Origin: Bryobacterales bacterium
Lineage (GTDB): Bacteria; Acidobacteriota; Terriglobia; Bryobacterales; Bryobacteraceae
Assembly: GCA_003154855.1 (NCBI GenBank)
Contig: PMEV01000107.1
Location: 974 to 11,675 of the forward strand
Direction of reading: 5' to 3'
Length of the DNA stretch: 10,702 bases
Under the pieces are notes generated by a model that did not search any database, was not told where the DNA came from, and saw only the letters and a program-made list of their open reading frames with translations. The position numbers were made by a program, and so were the translations under genes. Of the stretch, positions 1 to 5,880 are shown in pieces; within the stretch, counting starts at the first letter, position 1; every line of letters begins with the position of its first letter.

Positions 1-624
1 GGCACGCTGTTTCTGGACGAAATCGCCAACATCACGCCGGCCCAGCAGGCGAAGCTGCTGCGGGTGCTGGAGACCGGCGAGTTCGAGCGAGTGGGCTCGT
101 CGAAGACGCACCGCGTGGATGTGCGGATCTTCTCGGCCACCAACTCGAACCTGGGGACCGAGGTGGCGGAGGGCCGATTCCGCGAAGATCTGCTGTTCCG
201 GCTGAACACCATCGAGATCCGGCTGCCGGCGTTGCGGGAGCGGCGCGAGGACATCCCGCCGCTGGCCATGCACTTCCTGCGGCAGTACGCGCAGAGGTAT
301 CGCAAGCAGATGACGGGATTCGAGAGTTCCGCCATGCAGGTGATTCTGGACCACCCGTGGCCGGGCAACGTGCGCGAGCTGGACCACGCCGTCGAGAGGG
401 CGGTGCTGATGGCGCAGGCCAGCACCGTGAAAGCGAGCGACCTGGCGCTGCGCACGGGCCGGGAGGGCGCGCCGCGGCTGGAAGAGATGAGCCTGGAAGA
501 GGTGGAATCGTTCCTGATCAGGAAGGCGCTGGCGCGCTACCAGGGGAACGTGAGCCAGGCGGCAAGCGTGCTGGGGCTGAGCCGCAGCGCGCTGTACCGG
601 CGAATCCAGCGCTACGGACTCTGA
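1..624 (+). CDS. Sigma-54-dependent response regulator, NtrC family (3' part)
   Basis: The reading frame is open from base 1, so the gene starts outside the window; 207 codons remain. The product would be an AAA+ activator that remodels sigma-54 RNA polymerase at -24/-12 promoters. Seen directly: a Walker B stretch GTLFLDE at visible residues 1-7, the arginine-rich RFREDLLFRLN segment (59-69) where the arginine fingers lie, the sensor II motif PWPGNVREL (119-127), and a C-terminal Fis-type helix-turn-helix (about 164-207; QGNVSQAASVLGLSRSALYRRIQ). The Walker A, GAFTGA loop and any receiver domain lie upstream, so calling it a response regulator rests on the histidine kinase starting only 7 bases after the stop. 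The two genes very likely form one operon. An NtrX/NtrC-like role is a family inference; target genes cannot be told. Confidence 0.95.
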   Translation, partial: GTLFLDEIANITPAQQAKLLRVLETGEFERVGSSKTHRVDVRIFSATNSNLGTEVAEGRFREDLLFRLNTIEIRLPALRERREDIPPLAMHFLRQYAQRYRKQMTGFESSAMQVILDHPWPGNVRELDHAVERAVLMAQASTVKASDLALRTGREGAPRLEEMSLEEVESFLIRKALARYQGNVSQAASVLGLSRSALYRRIQRYGL

Positions 625-631
625 CGCCCTT

Positions 632-1960
632 ATGCGGCTAGCCAAGCTTCGCCCGTTGCGCCACGAGCACCGCATCCTGCTGCTGGTGATTCTGGCTGCG
701 TTGCCGGCGGCGGTGGTGGCGCTGGTGGTGCTGTGGAGCGGCGACTTTACGCCCAAAGTGCAGTGGACGCTCACGGCGGCGATCGCGCTCGGCTGGTGGG
801 GGTTCGCGCTGGCGGCGCAGGAGCGGGTGCAGCGTCCGCTACAAACCTTGTCGAACCTGCTGGCCGCGTTGCGCGAGGGCGATTATTCCATTCGCGCGCG
901 CGGGGCCAGAAGAGACGACGCGCTGGGCGAACTGATCATCGAGGTGAATGCGCTGGGAAAGACCCTGCGCCAACAGCGGCTGGGCGCGGTGGAGGCCACT
1001 GCCCTGCTGCATACCGTGATGTCCGAGATCGACGTCGCCATCTTCACCTTCGACGGCGAGCAGCGCCTGGGCCTCACCAATCGCGCCGGCGAAAGGCTGC
1101 TGGCCCAGCCCGCGGAGCGCCTGCTGGGCCGCGGGGCCGCGGAGTTGGGCTTGGCCGAGTGCCTGGAAGGGGAGACCCCGCGGACGGTGCAGATGGTTTT
1201 TCCGGGAGGGATCGGCCGGTGGGGCGTCACCCGCAGCATCATTCGCGAGGAGGGGCGGCCACACCAGTTGCTGGTGCTCTCCGACCTCAGCCGGGCCCTC
1301 CGCGAGGAGGAACGCCAGGCCTGGCAGCGGCTGCTGCGCGTGCTGGGCCATGAGTTGAACAATTCGCTGGCGCCGATCCGCTCGATTGCCGGGAGCCTGG
1401 AGAGCCTGGTCACGCGCACGCCGCTTCCCGAAGACTGGCAGGAGGACGCGCAACGAGGGCTGGCCGTCATCAGATCGCGCGCCGAAACGCTGACCCGCTT
1501 CATGGAGGCTTATTCCCGCCTGGCGCGGCTGCCGCAGCCCAAAATGCAGCCGGTGGACCTGGGGGCCTGCGTGCGGCGGGTGCTGAGCCTGGAGACCAGG
1601 ATACCCATCGGCCTCCAGCCGGGGCCCGAACTGGTCATTCAGGCCGACGGCGATCAGCTCGAGCAGTTGCTCATCAACCTGTTGCGGAACGCGGTGGACG
1701 CGGCATTGGAAACCCACGGAGGGGTGGCGGTTCGGTGGCGGCAGACGCCGGCGTACGTGGAGGTGGTGGTGGAGGACGAAGGGCCGGGCCTTTCGAGCAC
1801 CGCCAACCTTTTCGTGCCGTTTTTCACGACCAAGCCGGGCGGCTCGGGCATCGGCCTGGTATTGAGCCGGCAAATCGCCGAAGCCCACGGGGGCACGTTG
1901 CTGCTCCAGAACCGCGCGACGGGGCGCGGTTGCGAGGCGCTGCTGCGGCTGCCGCTGTGA
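632..1960 (+). CDS. Sensor histidine kinase, NtrY-like
   Basis: A 442-residue membrane sensor kinase that would phosphorylate the response regulator encoded just upstream. Domains in order: two hydrophobic segments (about 15-35 and 46-62) with a short loop between them, a HAMP-like region (about 63-115, RPLQTLSNLLAALREGDYS), a PAS-like domain (about 123-220, DVAIFTFDGEQRLGLTNRAGE), a HisKA dimerisation helix with the phospho-acceptor H240 in GHELNNSLAPIRS, and a HATPase domain. The ATPase domain shows the N box NLLRNAVDAAL (349-359), the G1 box DEGPGL (382-387), the F box around FVPFFTTK (394-401) and the G2 box GSGIGL (404-409). All catalytic motifs are intact. The short periplasmic loop argues for sensing through the membrane, HAMP or PAS rather than a large extracellular domain. 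The HELNN-S-LAPI H box is typical of the NtrY branch. No clear Shine-Dalgarno precedes the ATG, which fits translational coupling to the preceding stop at 624. Confidence 0.95.
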   Translation: MRLAKLRPLRHEHRILLLVILAALPAAVVALVVLWSGDFTPKVQWTLTAAIALGWWGFALAAQERVQRPLQTLSNLLAALREGDYSIRARGARRDDALGELIIEVNALGKTLRQQRLGAVEATALLHTVMSEIDVAIFTFDGEQRLGLTNRAGERLLAQPAERLLGRGAAELGLAECLEGETPRTVQMVFPGGIGRWGVTRSIIREEGRPHQLLVLSDLSRALREEERQAWQRLLRVLGHELNNSLAPIRSIAGSLESLVTRTPLPEDWQEDAQRGLAVIRSRAETLTRFMEAYSRLARLPQPKMQPVDLGACVRRVLSLETRIPIGLQPGPELVIQADGDQLEQLLINLLRNAVDAALETHGGVAVRWRQTPAYVEVVVEDEGPGLSSTANLFVPFFTTKPGGSGIGLVLSRQIAEAHGGTLLLQNRATGRGCEALLRLPL

Positions 1961-1984
1961 GCGGGGGGGGCGAAAAGTCGAAGC

Positions 1985-2014
1985 CTGCGACGATCCGTAA
2001 CTCGCAGCGTTTTG
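1985..2014. promoter_or_regulatory. Inverted repeat with short T run upstream of hicA
   Basis: CTGCGA (1985-1990) and TCGCAG (2002-2007) are perfect inverted arms separated by 11 bases and followed by CGTTTT. It lies between the kinase stop (1960) and the hicA GTG (2024). It could be a weak terminator for the two-component operon (short stem, large loop, only four T) or an operator for the toxin-antitoxin genes. The sequence does not decide between these. Confidence 0.3.
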
Positions 2015-2023
2015 ATGTGAAGG

Positions 2024-2224
2024 GTGAAGGTAAGAGAACTGATCCGCTTGCTGGAATCTGACGGCTGGCGGCTGAGGGCAACGAGAGGGAGCCACCGTCA
2101 GTTCCGGCATCCGCAGAAGGGGATGGTGGTCACAGTTCCCGGCCAACTCGGCAAGGATGTGCCGGTGGGTACCCTGAAAGCGATTCTTCGGTGCGCCGGG
2201 TTGGAGAGGAAAGAGGAGGATTGA
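2024..2224 (+). CDS. hicA: HicA-family mRNA interferase toxin
   Basis: A 66-residue HicA-type toxin, the usual family length. HicA proteins have a double-stranded RNA-binding-like fold and cleave mRNA, halting translation until the antitoxin binds. Seen: the N-terminal KVRELIRLLESDGW helix, the catalytic motif G22-S23-H24 in TRGSHRQFRHP, the second strand MVVTVPGQ and the C-terminal GTLKAILRCAGL helix, in canonical order. The start is GTG at 2024; the ATG at 2015 is in frame but followed at once by TGA, so it cannot be used. The Shine-Dalgarno is poor. The stop TGA shares its last base with the ATG of the next gene, so the pair is translationally coupled. The toxin-first order is standard for hicAB. 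All key residues are present, so it is probably active. Confidence 0.92.
   Translation: MKVRELIRLLESDGWRLRATRGSHRQFRHPQKGMVVTVPGQLGKDVPVGTLKAILRCAGLERKEED
2214..2219 (+). promoter_or_regulatory. Ribosome binding site of hicB
   Basis: A perfect AGGAGG lies inside the 3' end of hicA, 4 bases before the ATG at 2224. It supports ATG 2224 over the in-frame GTG at 2191. hicA itself has only a GTG and no comparable site, so the antitoxin is probably translated more strongly than the toxin. Confidence 0.75.
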
Positions 2225-2442
2225 TGACGTATACGGTCATTTACGAGAAAGGGCCCACGTCTTGGGGGGCGTACGTTCCCGATCTTCCTGGCGTCATCTC
2301 GGTTGGCGATTCCAGAGACGAGGTCGAGCGCCTCATCCAGGAAGCCATTTGGTTCCATCTGGATGGCCTGCGTGAGGAGGGTCTGGCGATCCCCACGCCT
2401 TCGAGCTTCGCAGGGGCGATCGAGGTCGATCCAGCCGCCTGA
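2224..2442 (+). CDS. hicB: HicB-family antitoxin
   Basis: A 72-residue HicB-like antitoxin that should bind and block HicA. It has the HicB partial RNase H-like fold: MTYTVIYEKGPTSWGAYVPD, then LPGVISVGDSRDEVERLIQEAI and the helix WFHLDGLREEGLAIPTP. The motif VPDLPGV followed by the helix SRDEVERLIQEAI is diagnostic. No helix-turn-helix or ribbon-helix-helix tail follows, so this is the short form. DNA binding for autoregulation, if any, is not obvious from the protein. The start is set by the strong AGGAGG and the one-base overlap with the hicA stop. It is co-transcribed with hicA. Confidence 0.92.
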   Translation: MTYTVIYEKGPTSWGAYVPDLPGVISVGDSRDEVERLIQEAIWFHLDGLREEGLAIPTPSSFAGAIEVDPAA

Positions 2443-2574
2443 GAGGCCCAGGACGGCAGGTCCGTGGTCAGCATGTTCTGGAGGGGCTGCCGTTCCGGTT
2501 CCCGAGAACCGGCGTTGGGTCGAACCGACGCCGAGCGAGATGCCGTCCGCGCATTCGGGCCGGTGACCGGTTCC
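2443..2574. other. Intergenic stretch with adjacent stem-loops after hicAB
   Basis: No gene is seen here. CCGGTTC (2495-2501) and GAACCGG (2506-2512) form a perfect 7-bp stem with a CCGA loop. It runs directly into GGCGTTGG (2511-2518) and CCGACGCC (2525-2532), an 8-bp stem with one U-G wobble and a 6-base loop. The two stems share bases 2511-2512, so they compete or stack. A further palindrome CCGGT-G-ACCGG lies at 2560-2570. No T tract follows. They could be factor-dependent termination or 3'-end stabilising structures of the hicAB transcript. Confidence 0.4.
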
Positions 2575-2602
2575 GACAGCTAGGTGTCTCATGTGACATA
2601 AT
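2573..2602 (+). promoter_or_regulatory. Candidate promoter of the RHH antitoxin-PIN toxin operon
   Basis: A CATAAT at 2597-2602 matches the -10 consensus at five of six positions. CCGACA at 2573-2578 matches the -35 at four of six with an 18-bp spacer. The expected start point, about 2609-2610, lies only some 5 bases before the GTG at 2615, so the mRNA would be nearly leaderless. Both boxes lie in or touch the operator half-sites at 2575-2608. Confidence 0.45.
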
Positions 2603-2608
2603 TATGTC
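2575..2608. promoter_or_regulatory. Four-half-site operator candidate, 10-bp phased
   Basis: GACA (2575-2578), TGTC (2585-2588), GACA (2595-2598) and TGTC (2605-2608) are spaced exactly 10 bp apart with 6-bp gaps, giving two dyads in helical phase. The second dyad expands to a perfect 16-bp palindrome, TGACATAATTATGTCA (2594-2609). It covers the candidate -10 box and ends 5 bases before the antitoxin GTG. This is the layout expected for cooperative binding by ribbon-helix-helix antitoxin dimers along one DNA face; that binder is inferred. Confidence 0.7.
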
Positions 2609-2614
2609 ATAGTA

Positions 2615-2839
2615 GTGAGAACCACGGTAGACATCCCGGAACCGCTGCACGACAGGCTGCGGGACAGGGCGGAGCGGTCGGGGGCATCGATCCGGTCGCT
2701 GATTGTGCGGGCCATCGAGCAGGCCTATAGCGAGCCCAAGAAGGGCGAATGTGTGAGCGGGCCTCCGATTGCGGGCCAGGGCAAACTGGGGCCGGCCTTC
2801 CCTGGGGACGAGAACCCTCATGACCTCGTTTTTTCCTGA
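2615..2839 (+). CDS. Ribbon-helix-helix antitoxin (VapB-like)
   Basis: A 74-residue antitoxin. Residues 1-39 form a ribbon-helix-helix DNA-binding domain: the strand MRTTVDIPEPL, then helix LHDRLRDRAERSG and helix ASIRSLIVRAIEQAY. The tail (about 40-74: glycine/proline-rich GPPIAGQGKLGPAFPG, then ENPHDLVF) is the flexible segment that such antitoxins wrap around the PIN toxin. The start is GTG at 2615; the frame has a TGA at 2594-2596 and no ATG between, so no better start exists. There is no Shine-Dalgarno, consistent with a nearly leaderless mRNA. The gene overlaps the toxin by 20 bases. It probably represses its own operon through the 2575-2608 operator. The RHH class is clear; the exact VapB subfamily is not. 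Confidence 0.85.
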   Translation: MRTTVDIPEPLHDRLRDRAERSGASIRSLIVRAIEQAYSEPKKGECVSGPPIAGQGKLGPAFPGDENPHDLVFS

Positions 2840-3266
2840 CCTGAACGTGTGGCTGGCCCTGTCGGTGGGCGGCCACGTGCACAGCGCGGAAGCCTGGAGC
2901 TGGCTGAACCTGCTGCCGTGGGGATCGAAGCTCATCTTTTCGCGCTATACGCAGATCGGCTTACTGCGCCTGCTCTCGAATCAGGCTGTGATGGGCGAAG
3001 AGACGCTGACGCTGCGCAAGGCCTGGGGCGTCTACGACCGGTGGCTGGCAGACCCGCGCGTGGAGTTCTATCCGGAACCGCGCGGCCTGGACGCCGGATT
3101 CCGGCAGGCGACGGCGGCCTTCGCGGGCAAGGCTGCATCGAAGATGGTGGGAGACTGCTATTTGCTCGCGTATGCCAGGCACAGCCAGGCCGTGCTGGTC
3201 ACCTTCGACCGGGCGCTCGACCGTCTGGCGCGCAAAGAGGGCTGCGCCGCCGTCATTCCGGAGTGA
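2820..3266 (+). CDS. PIN-domain ribonuclease toxin (VapC-like)
   Basis: A 148-residue PIN-domain toxin. VapC proteins are Mg-dependent RNases that typically cut tRNA or rRNA. Metal-site residues seen: D7 in FFPDLNVWLAL, D112 in KMVGDCYLLAYA and D130 in LVTFDRAL. The usual second acid (Glu after the T in the central helix) is Gln here, Q45 in SRYTQIGLLRLL. I believe Gln at this place recurs in this PIN branch (DxNVWLAL ... TQxGxLRLL ... VTFD), so it need not mean loss of activity. The ATG at 2820 was chosen because the PIN fold begins there; an upstream in-frame start at 2769 would add 17 residues inside the antitoxin. It overlaps the antitoxin by 20 bases, so it is translationally coupled. 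Confidence 0.88.
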   Translation: MTSFFPDLNVWLALSVGGHVHSAEAWSWLNLLPWGSKLIFSRYTQIGLLRLLSNQAVMGEETLTLRKAWGVYDRWLADPRVEFYPEPRGLDAGFRQATAAFAGKAASKMVGDCYLLAYARHSQAVLVTFDRALDRLARKEGCAAVIPE

Positions 3267-3290
3267 GGCGACTTAGCTAAGGCTCGCGGA

Positions 3291-3743
3291 TCAGAGCAGG
3301 CGATCGAGCACCAGCGTCTGGAAAGCCTCCACTCGCTCGAAGACCGGATCGTTAGTCACCATAGCCGTGGCCTGCGCGCGGAGGGCGGTGGCGGCTTGTA
3401 GCGAGTCGGGGGTCCGCAAGCGGTATTGAGCGCGGATTCGGGCGGCGATGTCCGCAACCTCGAGGTCCGGGGCGATCCAGTCGAGATTGGGATACCGGGC
3501 GAGCAGCGCGTAGAACTCATCGACCCGCGGCGCTCCGGGTTCCCGGTAGGGCTGAACCAGCAACTCCGTCATGGTGATGGTGGAAGTTACCGCTCCATGG
3601 TCCGGCCGTTCCAGCCATTCGAAGATTGGATCGGTGAGGACGGCATAGCGGGGATGGTTCTCCAATTGATCGATGAAGACGCTGGTATCGAGCGCGATGT
3701 GGCGATGTCGGCGAAGAAAGGCGCGCAGCCGGGTCAGTCCCAA
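3291..3743 (-). CDS. PIN-domain toxin (VapC family)
   Basis: A 150-residue PIN-domain RNase toxin, second in an antitoxin-toxin operon. All four acidic metal ligands are visible: D19 in HIALDTSVFID, E60 in TITMTELLV, D113 in TPDSLQAATAL and D132 in MVTNDPVFE. It is therefore probably catalytically competent. The start is TTG at 3743: no ATG or GTG lies between it and the first catalytic Asp, and AAAGGA (complement of 3753-3758) sits 9 bases before it. The start overlaps the antitoxin 3' end by 10 bases. A TTG start with coupling should keep toxin output low. It converges on the other PIN toxin gene, with 24 bases between the two stops. The two PIN proteins are not close relatives: motif context and spacing differ. 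Confidence 0.9.
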   Translation of the reverse strand: MGLTRLRAFLRRHRHIALDTSVFIDQLENHPRYAVLTDPIFEWLERPDHGAVTSTITMTELLVQPYREPGAPRVDEFYALLARYPNLDWIAPDLEVADIAARIRAQYRLRTPDSLQAATALRAQATAMVTNDPVFERVEAFQTLVLDRLL

Positions 3744-3955
3744 CTTTTGCGTTCCTTTTGCAGGTAGCCGCCGGGGTATACGCCGGCGCCCAATCCACGA
3801 ATCGCCGCATGGTGCCGTTCGGGTTTCTGAAGCACGATGACCCGGTCGCCCCGCACAACCACAAGCAGCTTGTCGCCGGCCTTCACGCGCAAGGCTTCCC
3901 GAGCTTCGCGCGGGATCACGATCTGGTTTTTCGAGGAGAGGGTCGCCTGGGACAT
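3734..3955 (-). CDS. AbrB/SpoVT-type antitoxin
   Basis: A 73-residue antitoxin. Residues 1-45 form a swapped-hairpin SpoVT-AbrB DNA-binding domain: ATLSSKNQIVIPREAREALR then VKAGDKLLVVVRGDRVIVLQKP. The C-terminal tail (RGLGAGVYPGGYLQKERKSWD) is the toxin-binding part, as in VapB/MazE-like antitoxins of this kind. The start is ATG at 3955; a GTG codon sits immediately upstream (3958-3956) and could be used instead, adding one residue. The gene is followed, with a 10-base overlap, by the PIN toxin. A 27-bp palindrome overlaps the start (3957-3983) and is presumably its own operator. It lies 45 bases after the stop of the acyl-CoA synthetase gene on the same strand but appears to have its own promoter. 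Confidence 0.88.
   Translation of the reverse strand: MSQATLSSKNQIVIPREAREALRVKAGDKLLVVVRGDRVIVLQKPERHHAAIRGLGAGVYPGGYLQKERKSWD
3753..3758 (-). promoter_or_regulatory. Ribosome binding site fixing the TTG toxin start
   Basis: Read on the minus strand this is AAAGGA, 9 bases before the TTG at 3743, inside the antitoxin coding region. It is the main support for the rare TTG start. Confidence 0.55.
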
Positions 3956-3956
3956 C

Positions 3957-3983
3957 ACTTTACATTCTAGCAGAACGTAAAGT
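3957..3983. promoter_or_regulatory. 27-bp palindromic operator with embedded -10 box
   Basis: The arms are ACTTTAC-a-TTCT and AGAA-c-GTAAAGT around a 3-base centre (AGC, 3969-3971). Eleven of twelve arm positions match. On the minus strand it contains TAGAAT (3969-3964), five of six to the -10 consensus, about 7 bases before the GTG/ATG start of the AbrB-type antitoxin. No good -35 box was found. The symmetry, size and place fit autorepression by the dimeric AbrB antitoxin, with or without its toxin. Confidence 0.72.
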
Positions 3984-4000
3984 AAGGCGAGCGCGCTGCG

Positions 4001-5617
4001 TTACGCGGTGGCGGTGGTTACCAGGTGCTGGAGGCCGAGGTCGGCGATCTCGCGCTCGCGGATGAGGTACTTCTGCACCTTGCCGTTGGCGGTGATGGGG
4101 AAGGAATCGACGAAGCGGATGTGCTGGGGGATCTTGAAGTAGGCGATCTGGCCGCGGCAGAAATCGCGGATTTCCTTGACGTCGGCGGTTTGGCCGTGCT
4201 TGAGGCGAATCCAGGCGGCTACGATTTCGCCGAGGCGCTCGTCGGGGAGGCCGACCACGTAGACGTCGGCGATCTTGGGATGGCGGTGGAGGAACTCTTC
4301 CACCTCGCGCGGGTAAACCTTTTCGCCGCCGCGGCTGATCATGTCCTTGGCGCGGCCGGTGATGCGGAAGCGGGAATCCTCGCGCATGGTGGCCAAGTCG
4401 CCGGTATGCAGCCAGCCCTCGGAATCGATGACTTGGGCGGTGGCGCGCGGGTCGTCGTCGTAGCCTTTCATGACCAGGTAGCCGCGGGTACACAGCTCGC
4501 CCTGCTCGCCGGCGGGCAGGGTGGCGCCGGTGGCCGGATCGACGATCTTCACCTCGGTGGAGGGAAGCGGCCGGCCGACGGTGGCGACGCGGACGTCCAG
4601 GTCGTCGTCGGTAGCCGACATGGTGATGACTGGGGAACTCTCGGTCTGGCCGTAACAGATGGTCAGCTCGCGGCAGTGCATCTCGCTGACCACGCGCTTC
4701 ATCAGCTCGATGGGGCAGGGCGCTCCGGCCATCACGCCGGTGCGCAGCGAGCGCAGGTCGAAGCGCGGGAACTCGGGGTGATCGAACTCGGCGATGAACA
4801 TGGTCGGCACGCCGTAGAGGGCCGTACAGCGCTCGGCTTCGACAGCCTCGAGGGTGGCCAGCGGATCGAACTGGGCGGAGGGCAGAACCAGCGTGGCGCT
4901 GGAGGTCATGGCCGCCATCACGCCGATGACGCAGCCGAAGCAGTGGTAGAGCGGCACGGGAGCGCAGATGCGATCGTGCTCGGTGGCCCGTAGGCGCTTG
5001 CCGATGACGTTGCCGTTGTTGACCAGGTTGCGGTGGGTCAAGAGCACGCCCTTGGGAAAGCCGGTGGTGCCGGAGGTGTACTGGATGTTGACGACGTCGT
5101 CCGGAGTGGCGGCGACGAGGGGCGGATCAATGCCCGCGTCCAACATGCGCTGCCAGGATTCGTCGCCGAGCAGGACAACTTCCGAGAGCGGAAGGTCCCG
5201 GCCGCGGCGGGCCTCTTCGAGGACTTCGAGGTAGTTCACGCGGGCGTCCCGCTCGTGGAGGAAGAGCGCCTTCATGAGGGAACGGCGCAGGACGAAACCC
5301 AGGTCGTGGGAGCGGTAGGCGGGATTACAATTTACAAGGATGGCGCCGATGCGGGCCACGGCGGCCTGCAGGTAGACCCACTCGACGCAATTGGCGCTCC
5401 ACATGCCGATGCGGTCGCCGGGGCGGATGCCGAGGCCCCACAAACCGCGCGCGGTACGCTCGACGGCGGCCTGCAAGTCCCGCCAAGTCAGGCGGATGCC
5501 CTGATGCCGGCTGACCAGCGCGTCGCCGTCGGGGCGCCTGGCGGCCGCGTCGTCGAGCACTTCACCGATGGTCTTTTCGAGGATCGGGAATTCGGGTCCG
5601 CGCGCATAGCTGAGCAT
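4001..5617 (-). CDS. Acyl-CoA synthetase (AMP-forming), FadD-like
   Basis: An ANL-superfamily enzyme that activates a carboxylic acid with ATP to an acyl-adenylate and then transfers it to CoA. Counted from ATG 5617 (538 residues): the P-loop YTSGTTGFPKG (180-190), the substrate and Mg region YGQTESSPV (322-330), the HTGD motif (404-407), the hinge GRAKDMI (421-427), GGEKVYPREVE (430-440) and the A10 motif NGKVQK with the adenylating lysine K513. All core motifs are intact. Overall form resembles medium/long-chain fatty acyl-CoA ligases; the chain length cannot be read from the sequence. A GTG at 5635 would add six residues (MLSLAN). I prefer the ATG because MLSYARGPE resembles the usual family start; neither has a good Shine-Dalgarno. 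No beta-oxidation genes are adjacent. Confidence 0.93.
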   Translation of the reverse strand: MLSYARGPEFPILEKTIGEVLDDAAARRPDGDALVSRHQGIRLTWRDLQAAVERTARGLWGLGIRPGDRIGMWSANCVEWVYLQAAVARIGAILVNCNPAYRSHDLGFVLRRSLMKALFLHERDARVNYLEVLEEARRGRDLPLSEVVLLGDESWQRMLDAGIDPPLVAATPDDVVNIQYTSGTTGFPKGVLLTHRNLVNNGNVIGKRLRATEHDRICAPVPLYHCFGCVIGVMAAMTSSATLVLPSAQFDPLATLEAVEAERCTALYGVPTMFIAEFDHPEFPRFDLRSLRTGVMAGAPCPIELMKRVVSEMHCRELTICYGQTESSPVITMSATDDDLDVRVATVGRPLPSTEVKIVDPATGATLPAGEQGELCTRGYLVMKGYDDDPRATAQVIDSEGWLHTGDLATMREDSRFRITGRAKDMISRGGEKVYPREVEEFLHRHPKIADVYVVGLPDERLGEIVAAWIRLKHGQTADVKEIRDFCRGQIAYFKIPQHIRFVDSFPITANGKVQKYLIREREIADLGLQHLVTTATA

Positions 5618-5654
5618 ATTGGCCAAACTCAACACTGTAGCACCACGGGCTGGG

Positions 5655-5754
5655 CTTGCGTATTCGGCGATCTGGGAAAGGGGGCGGCAGGGCAGGGGTG
5701 CGGGCCGAGCGCGATGCAGAGTGCCAGGCGGGGCAGCGGCTGGTGGGCTTTCCG
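5655..5754 (+). pseudogene. Truncated relic of the 6710 small gene with its leader
   Basis: About 100 bases match 6666-6766 in the same orientation. By hand alignment 77 of 100 positions agree with one single-base gap: 19 of 22 in the leader CTTGCGTxTxCxGCGATCTGGG and 45 of 57 in the first 19 codons. From GTG 5698 the frame reads VRAERDAECQAGQRLVGF, against VRVECYAGYKAGQRPVRF in the intact gene. Similarity fades after about 5754 and the 3' part of the gene is absent. The frame stays open further but runs antisense into the VOC gene, so I do not call it a working gene. Confidence 0.6.
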
Positions 5755-5828
5755 GGCGTTGGTCCGGCCGACCCGTGGGTCGAGGGGTTCGCTAAACGCT
5801 ACGCAAAGCATTTCCGGCCATTCTACGA

Positions 5829-5842
5829 CTACGGGACCGTAG
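5829..5842. repeat. 14-bp palindrome in the 5636-5880 intergenic gap
   Basis: CTACGG-GA-CCGTAG is a perfect inverted repeat with a 2-base centre; GTAGCTAC (5839-5846) overlaps it. It lies beyond the 3' end of the minus-strand VOC gene (stop at 5881), and also some 190 bases upstream of the acyl-CoA synthetase start. Role unknown. With so small a loop it is better seen as a DNA site than as a terminator hairpin. Confidence 0.35.
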
Positions 5843-5880
5843 CTACAGAGAACCGATTGAGTAAGTGTAGTGGAAGGCCC

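Noticed and set aside
2015..2020. ATG at 2015 as the start of hicA
   Set aside because: It is in frame but followed directly by TGA; GTG 2024 is the usable start.
839..2146. Long minus-strand open frame (435 codons) opposite the histidine kinase
   Set aside because: It is a shadow of a high-GC gene: low-complexity, Gln/Arg/Pro-rich translation with no domain, while the plus strand has a complete histidine kinase.
3272..3281. CTTAGCTAAG palindrome between the convergent PIN toxin genes as a bidirectional terminator
   Set aside because: The perfect 10-bp symmetry leaves no room for a loop beyond a 3-bp stem, and there is no T run on either strand.
4025..5842. Plus-strand open frames (322 and 269 codons) opposite the acyl-CoA synthetase
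   Set aside because: The Gly/Ala/Val/Asp-rich translations match no family and are antisense to an intact enzyme with all core motifs.
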